From NCBI GenBank assembly GCA_021324795.1, contig JAJPIK010000023.1:16425-80424 (forward strand): a stretch of 64,000 bases of DNA, read 5' to 3'. A program made the position numbers and the translations under genes. Under the pieces are notes generated by a model, which had not been told where the DNA came from, made no database searches, and saw only the letters and a list, made by a program, of their open reading frames with translations. How positions within the stretch are numbered: position 1 is the stretch's first letter; each line of letters begins with the position of its first letter. The DNA is from Chloroflexota bacterium. Lineage in GTDB: Bacteria > Chloroflexota > UBA6077 > FW602-bin22 > CADDYW01. Shown here one piece after another: positions 50,719 to 59,803 of the stretch.

Positions 50719-51976
50719 ATACGGCAAAGGATGATCGACGAGCGCGGCGAACGTCGTTAACGCACACGACGAGCAAGATCAGCAGCGCCCATAGCCAGAA
50801 CGAGCCAAAGACAATTTGCTGCCAGAATGCGCCGTCGAATAAGGCGTAGACGATCGGGAACGGTACCAGGAGAAGTGTGGCAGCGATGCGAAGCCAGGTA
50901 TTCCACGGGCGGCTGAATAGCCAAGGAAGCAAAAAAATGGTATAGCCAACCCAGGTAATCGGCGAGGTCAAGAGCGCGGCGACGATTGCCAGGGAGCTGA
51001 GTGGAAGGACAGTTGGGCGATAACGCCAGACGAGCGCGCCAATAGCGACCAGCAGCAGGACGCTCATGATCACCCCTACTTTTTCCATTCCGAGTCGCCC
51101 GGCTAGGCTAATTAAAGAGCCGTTGCCCGCGTAGATGATCCCCGGAAAGCTCGTCGATACTTTGAGCCACTCAACGTAGATCAGCGGGCCGTATACTAGC
51201 GCCGGCCATGCGCTCAAAAGCGCTGCCGTCACGCATGCGCTCAGCGCGGCGGTCGCGTAGCCGCCAATAAACAACAGCCCTGGCCAGACCAGAAAGTTCG
51301 GCTTGATCGCGACCACCACGCCGATCAGGATGCCCGCCGCGAACTGGTTTTGGCGCTGCAGCAAAAGCCAGGCACCGGCGACGGCGAGCAGCATTGGCAT
51401 GTAGATTTGTCCTTGCTGGAGCGTGCTCCAGAGGCCGGTCAATGCGAAAGTCCAGAGAAGCCGTCGGCGGGTGGCGAAGCGCGGGTAGGAACTGACCAGA
51501 AGCATGACGCTAGCCAGGAAGAGGATGAACGAGATCAGATGCCAAGCGCGAAAGGTTAGGTCGAGCGGGGCATCAGCGATCGACTGGAAAACGAGCACCG
51601 AGATCGGTGGATTGAGGTTTGGGGCAGGTACATAGGTATTGCCAACCCGCACCATGTAGGTGAGCGGATAGACGAGATACGGATTCCCGCCGGCTTTGGC
51701 CGCCTGGCCGGAGGCAATCCAAGACGAAAAGTCAAAAGTGGGGAGATCTTGGCCGTGGGAAGTCACCAGCGAGAATGGCAACCCGGGCGGGATCGCGTAG
51801 GAGGCGCCGAAGCAGATCAAGCCGGCGAGGAAAAAATATCGGCAGATATTGAGGAACACCTGTGTGAGACGGAGCAACGCAGCCAGCCAGGCACCCCGAC
51901 GCAGGCATGGGAGCAGGGCGTCCTCACTGACTTCTTCTGCTGACAATCGACGCCACTGGTTTGCGACGCTGCTCAC
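50714..51976 (-). CDS. DUF2029 (GT87) family polytopic mannosyltransferase, paralogue 1
   Basis: 420 aa, about ten helices. Same motifs as its neighbour: FGASYAIPPGLPFSLVTSHGQDLPTFDFSSWIASGQAA, NLNPPISVLVFQS, RAWHLISFILFLASV, GLWSTLQQGQIYMPMLLAV, VVAIKPNFLVWPGLLF. GTG 51976 with GGAGG 5 bp upstream. Separated by 22 bp from the downstream paralogue. A hairpin lies between it and tadC, so it may have its own transcript. Confidence 0.88.
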   Translation of the reverse strand: MSSVANQWRRLSAEEVSEDALLPCLRRGAWLAALLRLTQVFLNICRYFFLAGLICFGASYAIPPGLPFSLVTSHGQDLPTFDFSSWIASGQAAKAGGNPYLVYPLTYMVRVGNTYVPAPNLNPPISVLVFQSIADAPLDLTFRAWHLISFILFLASVMLLVSSYPRFATRRRLLWTFALTGLWSTLQQGQIYMPMLLAVAGAWLLLQRQNQFAAGILIGVVVAIKPNFLVWPGLLFIGGYATAALSACVTAALLSAWPALVYGPLIYVEWLKVSTSFPGIIYAGNGSLISLAGRLGMEKVGVIMSVLLLVAIGALVWRYRPTVLPLSSLAIVAALLTSPITWVGYTIFLLPWLFSRPWNTWLRIAATLLLVPFPIVYALFDGAFWQQIVFGSFWLWALLILLVVCVNDVRRARRSSFAVS

Positions 51977-52000
51977 TGCGACCTCCGCTCCACTGAAATT

Positions 52001-52026
52001 CCCTCACCCTCATCCAGAGGGTGAGA
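52001..52026 (-). terminator. Hairpin CTCACCCTC/GAGGGTGAG after tadC
   Basis: 9-bp perfect stem (52003-52011 / 52017-52025), 5-nt loop, 67 bp beyond the tadC stop. Sequence belongs to the same dispersed CCCTCACCCT...AGGGTGAGGG family as 19622 and 44169. Confidence 0.55.
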
Positions 52027-52091
52027 GCTGCTTGTCAATTTCATCTGCCGTGGTAGTCTCACGGGCCATATGTAACTTCTCGCCAAGCACA

Positions 52092-53015
52092 CTACGGAAT
52101 CCCGGTCTTCTGAGTATGGAAGAAGTTGATGATGTGAATCGCCGTCGGACCAAGAACTACCAGGACCAGCGCGGGAAAGATGAATCCGACCAGTGGCCCC
52201 AGCATTTTGACCGGTACTTTGGCCGCGGTTTCCTCGGCGCGCTGCTTCCGACGCACCCGCATGGCCTCGGCTTGGACGCGCAAGACCTGACCAATTCCAA
52301 TACCAAGCTGCTCGGCCTGGAGAATCGCTGCGATAAAAGCTTGCAGGTCGGGTACGCCGGCGCGCTGCGTGAGGGCATGCAGCGCTTCCCGACGCGATTT
52401 CCCCAAGGCGATCTCGTGTAACGTGCGCCCGAACTCTTCAGTTAGCGGGTTCTTGAGCCGCTGAGTAACCGTTGCCAAGGCACCTTCCAGGCTGTGCCCG
52501 GCTTCGACCGTAACGACGATGAGATCGAGGGCGTCCGGCAGCGCGCGCTCGATCGCCTTTTGGCGAGCGCTAATGCGGCGAGTCAACCAGAGATCGGGCA
52601 GACGCCAGCCGAGAAAACCCAAAGCCACGCCCATGACGACCTGACGTAGGTCGAACGAGCGACTACTGAGAATGCTGCCGAGCAATGGCAGTAGCGGCAA
52701 CCCAAGCATCAGCCCAGCCTTGATCGCCAGGAAAGTATTGACGTCGAGCCGCTCGAGGCCGCCGGCCTGCGATAACCGCTTGCGGGTCGATTCCTCGATC
52801 ATTTTCGGTGAGATGTGAAGGACGATCCGGGCCAGTCGGTTGAGAATCGGGAGGACCACCCGCTCGAATAAAGGAGCTGCCAGATCGCGCTCGGGGCGCT
52901 GCCGTCCGTAGATCCGCAGGCGCGTCACAATCACCGATTCGTTGGGCCGCAGCAACGCCCAAACGATCAAGGTCACCGTGACGAAAATAATTCCCGACAA
53001 GGCGAGATCAGACAC
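52092..53015 (-). CDS. tadC: Tad pilus inner-membrane platform protein TadC
   Basis: 307 aa, T2SSF/GspF-fold membrane protein. N-terminal helix (GIIFVTVTLIVWALL), two middle helices (about 85-125), cytoplasmic domain with ERALPDALDLIVVTVEAGHSLEGALATV and LGIGIGQVLRVQAEAMRVRRKQRAEETA, final helix LVGFIFPALVLVVLGPTAI. GTG 53015 follows GAGGAGG. With TadB it forms the platform on which the TadA ATPase acts. Confidence 0.92.
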   Translation of the reverse strand: MSDLALSGIIFVTVTLIVWALLRPNESVIVTRLRIYGRQRPERDLAAPLFERVVLPILNRLARIVLHISPKMIEESTRKRLSQAGGLERLDVNTFLAIKAGLMLGLPLLPLLGSILSSRSFDLRQVVMGVALGFLGWRLPDLWLTRRISARQKAIERALPDALDLIVVTVEAGHSLEGALATVTQRLKNPLTEEFGRTLHEIALGKSRREALHALTQRAGVPDLQAFIAAILQAEQLGIGIGQVLRVQAEAMRVRRKQRAEETAAKVPVKMLGPLVGFIFPALVLVVLGPTAIHIINFFHTQKTGIP

Positions 53016-53028
53016 GTCCGATGCCTCC

Positions 53029-53997
53029 TCACACTTCGATGTTGGCCATGCGCATCATGACCATGTAGCCGATGACTTCAAGGAGACCGGCTGCGCCGAG
53101 TAGCAACCTTCCGATCGTATCGTCGACGAGCGGCTGGACGTAGCCGGGGAGGAACAGCAGCAGAAAGACCAGCATGCCGACCGGCATCAATCCGACGACG
53201 ATCGCCGAGAGGCGCTGCTCACCAGTCAGTACTTGAACCTGGCGGAATAAACGAATTCGTTCGCGAATGGTTTGAGCGATGCGATCGAGAATCTCCGCCA
53301 AGCTACCACCGGTCTGGCGCTGGATGAGCATCGCCGTGACGACGAGATAAAGGTCGTAGCTGCTGATGCGACGGGTCAGATTGTTCAACGCCTCGTCGAT
53401 CGGGGAGCCAACGCTAACCTCGGCGACGACCTGAGCGAATTCTTCTGAGAGCGGAGCCGGTAATTCGCGCGAAACAAGGTCGATTGCTTGGAGGAAGCTC
53501 GATCCACCCTTGAGGGCGTTTCCCATCATCGTTAGGGCATCGACCAATTGGTCGTTGAACTTCGAGACTCGTTGCCCCTGACGTCGCTTGACATACATTC
53601 GGGGTAACAGGAAGCCAAAGAGACCAGCCGGCGCGGCAAGGAGGAAAGGAACTCCAAGCAGATGGACGACGAGGACGCTAGTCAGCCCGCAAAACCAGCG
53701 AATCAGTAAATACTCACCTACCCGGAGCGAGAGGCCGGCGGCGGCTAGCTCGCGCGCTATCTTCTCGGAGGACGCCCAGCCCTTTAGGATCTCCTGGAGG
53801 GCGGGGATCCGGCTGAACTCGCGCTGCTTGAGAATCGTGCCCCCGACCAAGGCGACCGTCTGCGGAGAATGGACCGGGCGATCATATTCTGCCAGACGCT
53901 GCTCGACTGGCGACTTATCGCGGACGATCAAGCTGAACGCGGTCAGAGCCAGTATTGTTACGGTAACGAAGACAAAGGGAGCGAGCAGCGTGCTCAT
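53029..53997 (-). CDS. tadB: Tad pilus inner-membrane platform protein TadB
   Basis: 322 aa, T2SSF fold. N-terminal helix FVFVTVTILALTAFSLIV, paired helices around 115-145, QLVDALTMMGNALKGGSSFLQAIDLVSRELPAPLSEEFAQVVAEVSVG, and C-terminal helices LMPVGMLVFLLLFLPGY and LLLGAAGLLEVIGYMVMMR. ATGA overlap of 4 bp with tadA and a 13-bp gap to tadC show one transcription unit. Confidence 0.92.
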   Translation of the reverse strand: MSTLLAPFVFVTVTILALTAFSLIVRDKSPVEQRLAEYDRPVHSPQTVALVGGTILKQREFSRIPALQEILKGWASSEKIARELAAAGLSLRVGEYLLIRWFCGLTSVLVVHLLGVPFLLAAPAGLFGFLLPRMYVKRRQGQRVSKFNDQLVDALTMMGNALKGGSSFLQAIDLVSRELPAPLSEEFAQVVAEVSVGSPIDEALNNLTRRISSYDLYLVVTAMLIQRQTGGSLAEILDRIAQTIRERIRLFRQVQVLTGEQRLSAIVVGLMPVGMLVFLLLFLPGYVQPLVDDTIGRLLLGAAGLLEVIGYMVMMRMANIEV

Positions 53998-55466
53998 CGG
54001 TAGGATCCCCGATCGAAGCTACGCGGGGCAAAGAGGTCCGGTGGCAGGTTGATGCCCTCGCGCTCGATCTTGTCAATACAATGCGGGCGGAGGCCTGTTG
54101 GTTGGATCGAGCCAATGATTTTTCCGTTCGCGTCAACTCCTTGCTGACGAAAGACGAAGATGTCCTGCATGGTAATCACTTCGCTTTCCATGCCGATCAC
54201 CTCAGTCACATGAGTGACGCGCCGCGAACCATCGCGGAGACGGCTAAGCTGGAGAATGAGGTGAATCGCCGACGCGACCTGTTCGCGAATCGCCTTGACC
54301 GGCAGATCAAGGTTGGCCATCAGGACCATGTTCTCGATCCGGGCGAGGGCATCGCGCGGTGTGTTGGCGTGGATGGTCGTCAAGCTACCGTCGTGACCGG
54401 TATTCATTGCCTGCAGCATGTCGAACGCCTCGCCGGAACGTACCTCGCCGACGATAATCCGGTCAGGACGCATGCGGAGAGCGTTGCGGACAAGCTGACG
54501 CTGAGTCACTTCCCCTTTCCCTTCAATGTTAGCCGGTCGAGTTTCTAATCGAATGACGTGTGGCTGACGAAACTGCATCTCCACGGGATCTTCGATCGTG
54601 ACGATGCGCTCGCGGTGGGGGATAAAGCTGCTCAAAACGTTGAGCATTGTCGTCTTGCCCGAGCCCGTTCCCCCGGCGACGACCATATTGATGCGCGCTT
54701 CGATGCAAGCTTTGAGAAAGGTGATGACCTCTTCGCTCAGTGAGCCGAAACGAATCAGGTCAGCCGCGGTGAGAGGATCCTTGGAAAATTTCCGGATCGT
54801 TAGGATCGGGCTATCGACGGCGAGGGGAGGGATGATCGCGTTCACCCGAGATCCATCAGCGAGGCGCGCGTCGACCATCGGGCTGGCCTCGTCGATGCGT
54901 CGTCCAAGCGGGCTGACGATCTTTTCAATGATCCGCATGATGTGCGTTTCGTCCCGAAAGTAAACGTCGGTGAGCGACAGAAGACCGTTCCGCTCGACGT
55001 ACACCTTGCGCGGTCCATTGACCATGATCTCAGAGACAGTCGGATCATCGAGAAGCGGTTCGAGCGGCCCGAGGCCAAGCGCCTCGTCCGCGATCTCGCG
55101 GACGAGGCGTTGGCGTTCAGCCCGGCTGATCGGTGTTTCCTGATCGAGAAGCATAACCGCCAGCGCGCCTTCCACCGCCTTACGAAGCTCCGGCCCGCGC
55201 TTTTGCTGAAGTTTGTCGAGATCGAGCTCACGCACAAGCTGTTCATGAACGCGCTGCTTGAGTTCATTGAGCTGGTCCGGCGGCAGAAGGTGGCCACCCT
55301 CTGGAGGAGCGACTGGGGGCTTTTCAGTAAGGATGGCCGCCGGTTCGGAAGGCTTGGCCTCGATAGGCCGCGTGGTCGAGTGATTGGCGGAAGGGCTGGC
55401 CGGGTCACTTCCCTGATGACTATTGCCGGAAAGTGCCGTATCACCACGACGACTCAACCACGTCAT
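53994..55466 (-). CDS. tadA: Tad pilus assembly ATPase TadA/CpaF
   Basis: 490-aa secretion ATPase of the VirB11/PilT superfamily. Disordered Pro/Ser-rich N terminus (about 1-60), helical N-terminal domain, Walker A GGTGSGKT (265-272), Asp box [14 protein letters not shown], Walker B region [37 protein letters not shown]. Powers assembly of Flp pilin. ATG 55466 is preceded by GAGGAG. Confidence 0.96.
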   Translation of the reverse strand: MTWLSRRGDTALSGNSHQGSDPASPSANHSTTRPIEAKPSEPAAILTEKPPVAPPEGGHLLPPDQLNELKQRVHEQLVRELDLDKLQQKRGPELRKAVEGALAVMLLDQETPISRAERQRLVREIADEALGLGPLEPLLDDPTVSEIMVNGPRKVYVERNGLLSLTDVYFRDETHIMRIIEKIVSPLGRRIDEASPMVDARLADGSRVNAIIPPLAVDSPILTIRKFSKDPLTAADLIRFGSLSEEVITFLKACIEARINMVVAGGTGSGKTTMLNVLSSFIPHRERIVTIEDPVEMQFRQPHVIRLETRPANIEGKGEVTQRQLVRNALRMRPDRIIVGEVRSGEAFDMLQAMNTGHDGSLTTIHANTPRDALARIENMVLMANLDLPVKAIREQVASAIHLILQLSRLRDGSRRVTHVTEVIGMESEVITMQDIFVFRQQGVDANGKIIGSIQPTGLRPHCIDKIEREGINLPPDLFAPRSFDRGSYR

Positions 55467-55506
55467 GCGTTTCTCCTCTCCCCTTCAAAAATCTGCTGCC
55501 TAAGGT

Positions 55507-56694
55507 TCACCGTTGCCAGAGGATGCCAAACAATCCACGCGATGGGCGGCGAAGGCCGCAAATCGAGCGGGCCAACTCGACAACGTTCCGGCTAAAACGC
55601 GCGTTGCCCTTCGTCTCCACGCAGGGGCGGCCGAGTCGGACCGATTGGCCGACGGCGGGGTCGTAGGGAATCTTCCAGAACACGGGGAACTCCAGAGAGG
55701 TTTCAATCTCACTGATCGAGACGCCGGGCACCTCGTATGGGTAATTGAGTAAGAGTTTGATTCGCTCGTCAGGAAACTGCCATGTCTTGCGGAGCAGGCC
55801 AAGGGAAACTTTCGCGCGCTTGAGCGAGGGCACTTCCGGAGTTGTCATTTGGAGAATCAATGTTGCTCGCTCAAGTGCAGCCAGGTTGATCTCGCTCAAA
55901 GCCGGCGACGTATCGACGATGGTGTAATCGAAGGTACGGCTCAATGCGTCGAGCACCTGTCCGACCTGGTCGGCGGTCACCTCGATGCTCTCCTCAGGAG
56001 TGACCGGGGCGGCCAAAACGTGCACGCCGGTCGGATCGTTGTGAACCAAGTTTTGCAGAAATTCGGCTTCGAGGCGGTCGACATTGGTCGTCGCGTCGAT
56101 AATGCTACGTTCGGGGGCGAAGCTGAGCATCAAGGCAACGTCACCCATTTGCAGGTCGAGATCGACTAATGCCACCCGCTGCTGGCTTTCCGTGGCGATC
56201 GCGGCGGCTAAGTTGACCGCCAACGTCGTCTTGCCAATGCCACCCTTTGCCCCGGACAGAACGAAAACGTCGCCAGACTGAACGACCTTCTGAAGCGCCG
56301 AACTGCTCAGACCTTGCTTCTTCTGCTCGACCTCACAGAGGGCGAGCACGGCGCGGGCGAGATCGTCGCGGCCGATTGGCTTGCTGAGGTAATCACGAGC
56401 CCCGGCTCGCATCGCCTTGCGCATCACGTCGCGATCGCTGAGTGAAGATGTGACGACGATGCCTGCCTCGGGGACTGCGAGATGGAGCATCTCGATAGTA
56501 CGAATCGAGCGTGCTAGGGGCTCTTCGAGACCAAGAATGATCACGTTTGGTTGGATCTCGCGGGCCGCAGTCACCGCCTCGGTGCCGAAGCCGGCCTCGC
56601 CGGCCACCACGACCGGTGCGTTGGCCAGGGCTCGGGTCAATTGGGTCCGGTTTTTCGCTTCTTCGATCAGGAGAACTCGAATTTCGTTGGCCAT
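55507..56694 (-). CDS. cpaE: TadZ/CpaE: pseudo-receiver plus MinD/ParA-like ATPase
   Basis: 395 aa. Receiver-like domain (about 5-118: IRVLLIEEAKNRTQLTRAL, ARDYLSKPIGRDDLARA), then a MinD-type ATPase with deviant Walker A SGAKGGIGKTTLAVN (about 150). The phospho-acceptor position of the receiver is Gly in NVIILGLEEP, so it cannot be phosphorylated in the usual way. CpaE/TadZ positions the pilus at the cell pole (family knowledge). About 40 bp from tadA. Confidence 0.92.
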   Translation of the reverse strand: MANEIRVLLIEEAKNRTQLTRALANAPVVVAGEAGFGTEAVTAAREIQPNVIILGLEEPLARSIRTIEMLHLAVPEAGIVVTSSLSDRDVMRKAMRAGARDYLSKPIGRDDLARAVLALCEVEQKKQGLSSSALQKVVQSGDVFVLSGAKGGIGKTTLAVNLAAAIATESQQRVALVDLDLQMGDVALMLSFAPERSIIDATTNVDRLEAEFLQNLVHNDPTGVHVLAAPVTPEESIEVTADQVGQVLDALSRTFDYTIVDTSPALSEINLAALERATLILQMTTPEVPSLKRAKVSLGLLRKTWQFPDERIKLLLNYPYEVPGVSISEIETSLEFPVFWKIPYDPAVGQSVRLGRPCVETKGNARFSRNVVELARSICGLRRPSRGLFGILWQR

Positions 56695-56716
56695 GGCGGT
56701 ATCCCTCTTTCACCCT

Positions 56717-58171
56717 CTACTTCGGCGCGATGATCCAACCGGCTGCGACGTAGCCAGTTCGTCCGTCCGGCATCTTGATCTTGAACCAGTCCTTCTCCTG
56801 GCCGAGAATTGGGACCTCAGTGCCATAGCCCAATTGACCGACGACGCTGGCGGCGAGATCAGGACCGCTGCGGACGTTGGCCGCGTCGACCGAGACCACC
56901 GCGACGTTATCGGGAAGCACCGTGATCAACGTCGTGCCTTCGTTGTCCTGGAGCACCGTAGCTGGCTCTTCGATCAGGCCGGCCCAGAAATTGGTTGGCT
57001 TCATGTCGTAAGTCAACTTGACGTAACCAACAACAGTCGTGCTTGCCCCGGGAGCCAGGTCTCCGCCGAGGCCCCAGCGATATGGGAAGTCGATCGAGGG
57101 ATGTCCATCGAAGCTGACGCCGACCCGCAGTGCCCCGTTCTGAGAAGGAAAGTTCTGAGAGAAGAAGGTCTGGCCCTGGATGTAGGTGAACTTGGGATTT
57201 GGTCCCTGGGTATGGATGACCTCGTTCGACGTATTCTTGACAGTGATCGTGATGGTCAAGGTATCCCCAGCGCGGGCATTCGTTGGCGACATCGTGACAC
57301 CAGTGATCTCCGCCACTTGTTGCTGAAGTGGTGAGCGAATCGTGCTGAGAGTCGCCTCGGGAATCTCGACCGTCGTCGTATCACCGGTTGGGCGGAGAGC
57401 CAAGCTAAGACGCCCTTGTTGCTCGGCGAGAATCAGCCGTTCGGCTTGTTCTGGGGTCACCGCCAGGGTAACCGTTTTCGCGTCAGGATGAATGAGGGCA
57501 GAATCTGCCACTGGTGTGGGCGGCTGGGCCGGGGGAGGCGACGCCCCTGCCGAGGTGCCCGGGATCGCGCTCACGACATTGTTAATGGCAGCCGGCGCCA
57601 ACGTTTGAGACGATTGTTCATTGACATAGGATTGAGCAACCGCTAGAACGTCAATGTTCTGGAGAATGATCTCGGTGAGATCCTTACCAGCCGTCTGATG
57701 GTTGAGAGTCACCAGTACGTCGACGTGATCACCTGGCACGAGCAAACCACCTGCTGCGACCAGCTCGTTGATCTCGATGGAGACGGCAAGCTTCCCCGCG
57801 GGTACGATGTCGGCGAGGCCGTAGCTGACTTTTGGCGTGGCAAATTTCATCGGCAGAATCTGCTCACCGTTGGCAATCGGATATTGCGTTGTTTTGCCAG
57901 CCACGTCTTCGACCTTGGTCAGCGCATCGGGCAGCTTTAAGCCGGGCGGGACCTGGGCCACTTTGACGAGATCCGGCGTAAGAAGCGTGTGCGCCGGAAT
58001 ATCACGTACTGCGACGACGACGGAGACGGGTGTCTCCACTGGCGCTGGTTGGATGGCCTGCTCCTGCTGAAGCTGCGACTGCAAACGCTGATTGTTATTC
58101 CAAACGAGCATCGCGGCGACAAGGCCGAGCAACAATGAGACCACAACGGCGAACTTGCGGTTACGGAACAT
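56717..58171 (-). CDS. cpaB: CpaB (RcpC) pilus assembly protein with added Ig-like and SH3 domains
   Basis: 484 aa. N-terminal signal/anchor (VVVSLLLGLVAAMLVW, about 8-24), SAF domain (49-110), RcpC/CpaB domain (about 110-265, with VSIEINELVAAGGLLVPGDHVDVLVTL), then two parts not usual in CpaB: an Ig-like beta-sandwich (about 290-420) and a bacterial SH3_3 domain (423-484: VDAANVRSGPDLAASVVGQL). Start ATG 58171, GGAG upstream; the frame is open further, but the signal begins here. With no outer membrane, CpaB cannot serve a secretin; the SH3 domain suggests it grips peptidoglycan. Confidence 0.88.
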   Translation of the reverse strand: MFRNRKFAVVVSLLLGLVAAMLVWNNNQRLQSQLQQEQAIQPAPVETPVSVVVAVRDIPAHTLLTPDLVKVAQVPPGLKLPDALTKVEDVAGKTTQYPIANGEQILPMKFATPKVSYGLADIVPAGKLAVSIEINELVAAGGLLVPGDHVDVLVTLNHQTAGKDLTEIILQNIDVLAVAQSYVNEQSSQTLAPAAINNVVSAIPGTSAGASPPPAQPPTPVADSALIHPDAKTVTLAVTPEQAERLILAEQQGRLSLALRPTGDTTTVEIPEATLSTIRSPLQQQVAEITGVTMSPTNARAGDTLTITITVKNTSNEVIHTQGPNPKFTYIQGQTFFSQNFPSQNGALRVGVSFDGHPSIDFPYRWGLGGDLAPGASTTVVGYVKLTYDMKPTNFWAGLIEEPATVLQDNEGTTLITVLPDNVAVVSVDAANVRSGPDLAASVVGQLGYGTEVPILGQEKDWFKIKMPDGRTGYVAAGWIIAPK

Positions 58172-58188
58172 CGTGGCTAGATCTCCTT

Positions 58189-58761
58189 TCAGGCGACCAA
58201 CAATGCCAGGATGCCGCCAATCAATAAGGCCGGTCCGAAAGCGAAACGTGATGAGACATAAGTTCGAGAAGTCCCCGACGTTCCGTGCAAACTCGGCCAG
58301 ATAGGAAGCAGAGGGACGATTGCCAAACCAATGCTGCCGAGTAAAGACAGAAGGACGACCTGAGCCTGACGAGCAAGACACTGGATGAGTGGAAGCAGTT
58401 GACCTCGCCTGATCAACAGAATAAGGGCAATGAGCCCCCCGACGACAGCGGCGTAGGCGAACGTCGCGAAAGTATAGTGTGGGCCGACCCAGGCGCCGAC
58501 CGCGGCCAGGAGCTTTACGTCACCCCCGCCGGTCGCCCGCATTGCGAAAGGAATCGCCAGCAGTACCACGCCGATTGCCCATCCTTCGAGACTGGTTACC
58601 GCGCCGGGACCGCCGAAGACGATGGCGTTCGTGATGAGGCCCAACAGGGCGCTTCCGAAGGTCAGGCTGTTGGGAATCCGCCGAGTACGGAGATCGAAGC
58701 TGGCGCCCAAGAGAAGCACGGCCAATACGCCGCTCTTCAAGACGATTTGACTTAGGTCCAT
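58189..58761 (-). CDS. tadV: Prepilin peptidase TadV/CpaA (A24 family)
   Basis: 190-aa polytopic aspartyl protease cleaving the Flp prepilin leader. Catalytic Asp residues are in GASFDLRTRRIPN and GGGDVKLLAAVGAW (GxGD). No N-methyltransferase domain, as in TadV. ATG 58761 follows AGGAG; the in-frame ATG at 58809 is weaker. Longer than many CpaA proteins because of extra C-terminal helices. Confidence 0.92.
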   Translation of the reverse strand: MDLSQIVLKSGVLAVLLLGASFDLRTRRIPNSLTFGSALLGLITNAIVFGGPGAVTSLEGWAIGVVLLAIPFAMRATGGGDVKLLAAVGAWVGPHYTFATFAYAAVVGGLIALILLIRRGQLLPLIQCLARQAQVVLLSLLGSIGLAIVPLLPIWPSLHGTSGTSRTYVSSRFAFGPALLIGGILALLVA

Positions 58762-58816
58762 TATCTGATCTCCTGAGGCGTCGTTCGGCACGACGTGGTT
58801 TTCCTTCACATACTTG

Positions 58817-58864
58817 CGTCATTGACCCCGCTCTCAGCCAGAACTGAGAGCGGGGTCAATGACG
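58817..58864 (-). terminator. 21-bp perfect hairpin after flp2
   Basis: Arms 58817-58837 and 58844-58864, exact complements around a 6-nt loop, between the second pilin gene and tadV. Probably limits read-through so that pilin is made in excess of assembly proteins. Confidence 0.75.
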
Positions 58865-58945
58865 ACTGTCGATAGACTTGAGCGAGCGCGGCAGCCTCCC
58901 GGTGACAGCGTACGAATCGACGTAGCTTGAACCGAATCTGCGCGA

Positions 58946-59128
58946 TCAGGGCATCGTGGCGGTCTCGTTCATGAGCAACGAGCCCATGCTGTTCCACCAG
59001 CTCGCGATGGTCGAGCCGGCGCTGGACACTCCCGCAATCACGGTCAGACCGACGAGGCCGAGAATCAGAGCGTACTCCACGGTCTCGGCGCCATGATCTT
59101 CGGTCACGAATCGAGAGATGAGACGCAT
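58946..59128 (-). CDS. flp: Flp-type pilin 2
   Basis: 60-aa Flp/Fap pilin precursor: short basic leader ending in the DHGAETVEYALILGLVGL motif (G/xxxxEY prepilin cleavage context), one hydrophobic helix, and a short tail WWNSMGSLLMNETATMP. ATG 59128 has AGGAG upstream. About two-thirds identical by eye to the pilin encoded at 59238-59420. Confidence 0.92.
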   Translation of the reverse strand: MRLISRFVTEDHGAETVEYALILGLVGLTVIAGVSSAGSTIASWWNSMGSLLMNETATMP

Positions 59129-59187
59129 GGTCGTTGTCTCCTGTATAGCCACCAAGCGGTCGTTACAACGCGCCGGAGCGAGGTTGA

Positions 59188-59221
59188 AACATACCTCTGC
59201 CCGGCCGGGCAGAGGTATGTT
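59188..59221 (-). terminator. 34-nt perfect palindrome between the two pilin genes
   Basis: Two 17-nt complementary halves with no spacer (AACATACCTCTGCCCGG and its complement), 17 bp after the first pilin stop. Could terminate partly or protect the upstream pilin mRNA. Confidence 0.7.
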
Positions 59222-59237
59222 CGCTCGGGAACGACGA

Positions 59238-59420
59238 TTAGGGCATACTGCCCGTCTCACTGCTCACCAACACGCCAAGCTTATTCCACCAGCTAGTAAT
59301 GGCCGAGCCAGCCGAGGTCAGGCCTGCGATGGCGGCGAGGCCGATCAATCCCAGGACTAGGGCGTACTCCACGGTTTCGGCGCCGTGCTCTTCGACGATA
59401 AAGCGATGGACCAGTTGCAT
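59238..59420 (-). CDS. flp: Flp-type pilin 1
   Basis: 60-aa Flp pilin precursor: VEEHGAETVEYALVLGLIGLAAIAGLTSAG, then SWWNKLGVLVSSETGSMP. Processing should occur after the Gly of HGAETVEY. ATG 59420 has TAAGGAG upstream. First of two tandem pilin genes, preceded by a long structured leader. Confidence 0.93.
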   Translation of the reverse strand: MQLVHRFIVEEHGAETVEYALVLGLIGLAAIAGLTSAGSAITSWWNKLGVLVSSETGSMP

Positions 59421-59767
59421 CTTGATAACTCCTTAATTATTGACGCTTTTGTTCCCCGACTTTGAATCGGGAGTGCTTGTTTTGAGCTCCCCTTTCGAGG
59501 GGGTACCTGGGTAGCCGGTGGTTGTACTCATCGGGCTCGCGAACTCTCATCCCTTTCTAATGCCCTCACCCCCTATGCATTGGTGATCCGCCGTGTTACA
59601 CTCTTGGATGAGCCGAGCGAGAGGTCGAGACCAGTAACCAATCTGTTCCCCCCATCGCTTTCCAGGGCCAGGGGGGCAGATGGCAACCACCCGAGACGCG
59701 AAGTTTAATTCTCGGTCGGCCTCCTTTCTTGGTAGGGTGTGCAGCTGGCACACCTAGTCGAGTTCTT
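59421..59767 (-). other. Structured gene-free leader upstream of flp1
   Basis: About 350 bp with no credible gene. Hairpins: CCCGA/TCGGG (59455-59459 / 59467-59471), CCCCT-TTCG-AGGGG (59489-59502), and a large one with CCCCCC (59648-59653) pairing GGGGGG (59671-59676), extended by ATCTG (59641-59645) with CAGAT (59677-59681). AAAGGAGG also occurs on the minus strand near 59725 without a good start codon. It may be a regulatory leader of the pilin message or a separate RNA. Confidence 0.45.
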
Positions 59768-59803
59768 CCGGTCATTACTGCGCGGCGGTAATGACCGGTT
59801 TTT
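59768..59803 (+). terminator. Strong intrinsic terminator on the plus strand, with no gene in front
   Basis: CCGGTCATTAC (59768-59778), 9-nt loop, GTAATGACCGG (59788-59798), then TTTTT. Classical rho-independent form. All annotated genes around it lie on the minus strand, so it implies a plus-strand transcript from roughly 59.55-59.77 kb. Confidence 0.65.

Noticed and set aside
58806..58997. Small minus-strand frame between flp2 and tadV
   Set aside because: It spans the perfect terminator hairpin and overlaps flp2; no ribosome site.
59461..59540. c-di-GMP-I (GEMM) or SAM-I riboswitch upstream of flp1
   Set aside because: A GCCCGATGA stretch and a CGAA-loop hairpin recall these classes, but the diagnostic GACGCAAAGC core and the SAM-I P1-P3 arrangement are missing.
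59547..59753. Minus-strand frame of 68 codons upstream of flp1
   Set aside because: AAAGGAGG is present but not at a usable distance from its start, and the product is not protein-like; better explained as structured RNA or leader.
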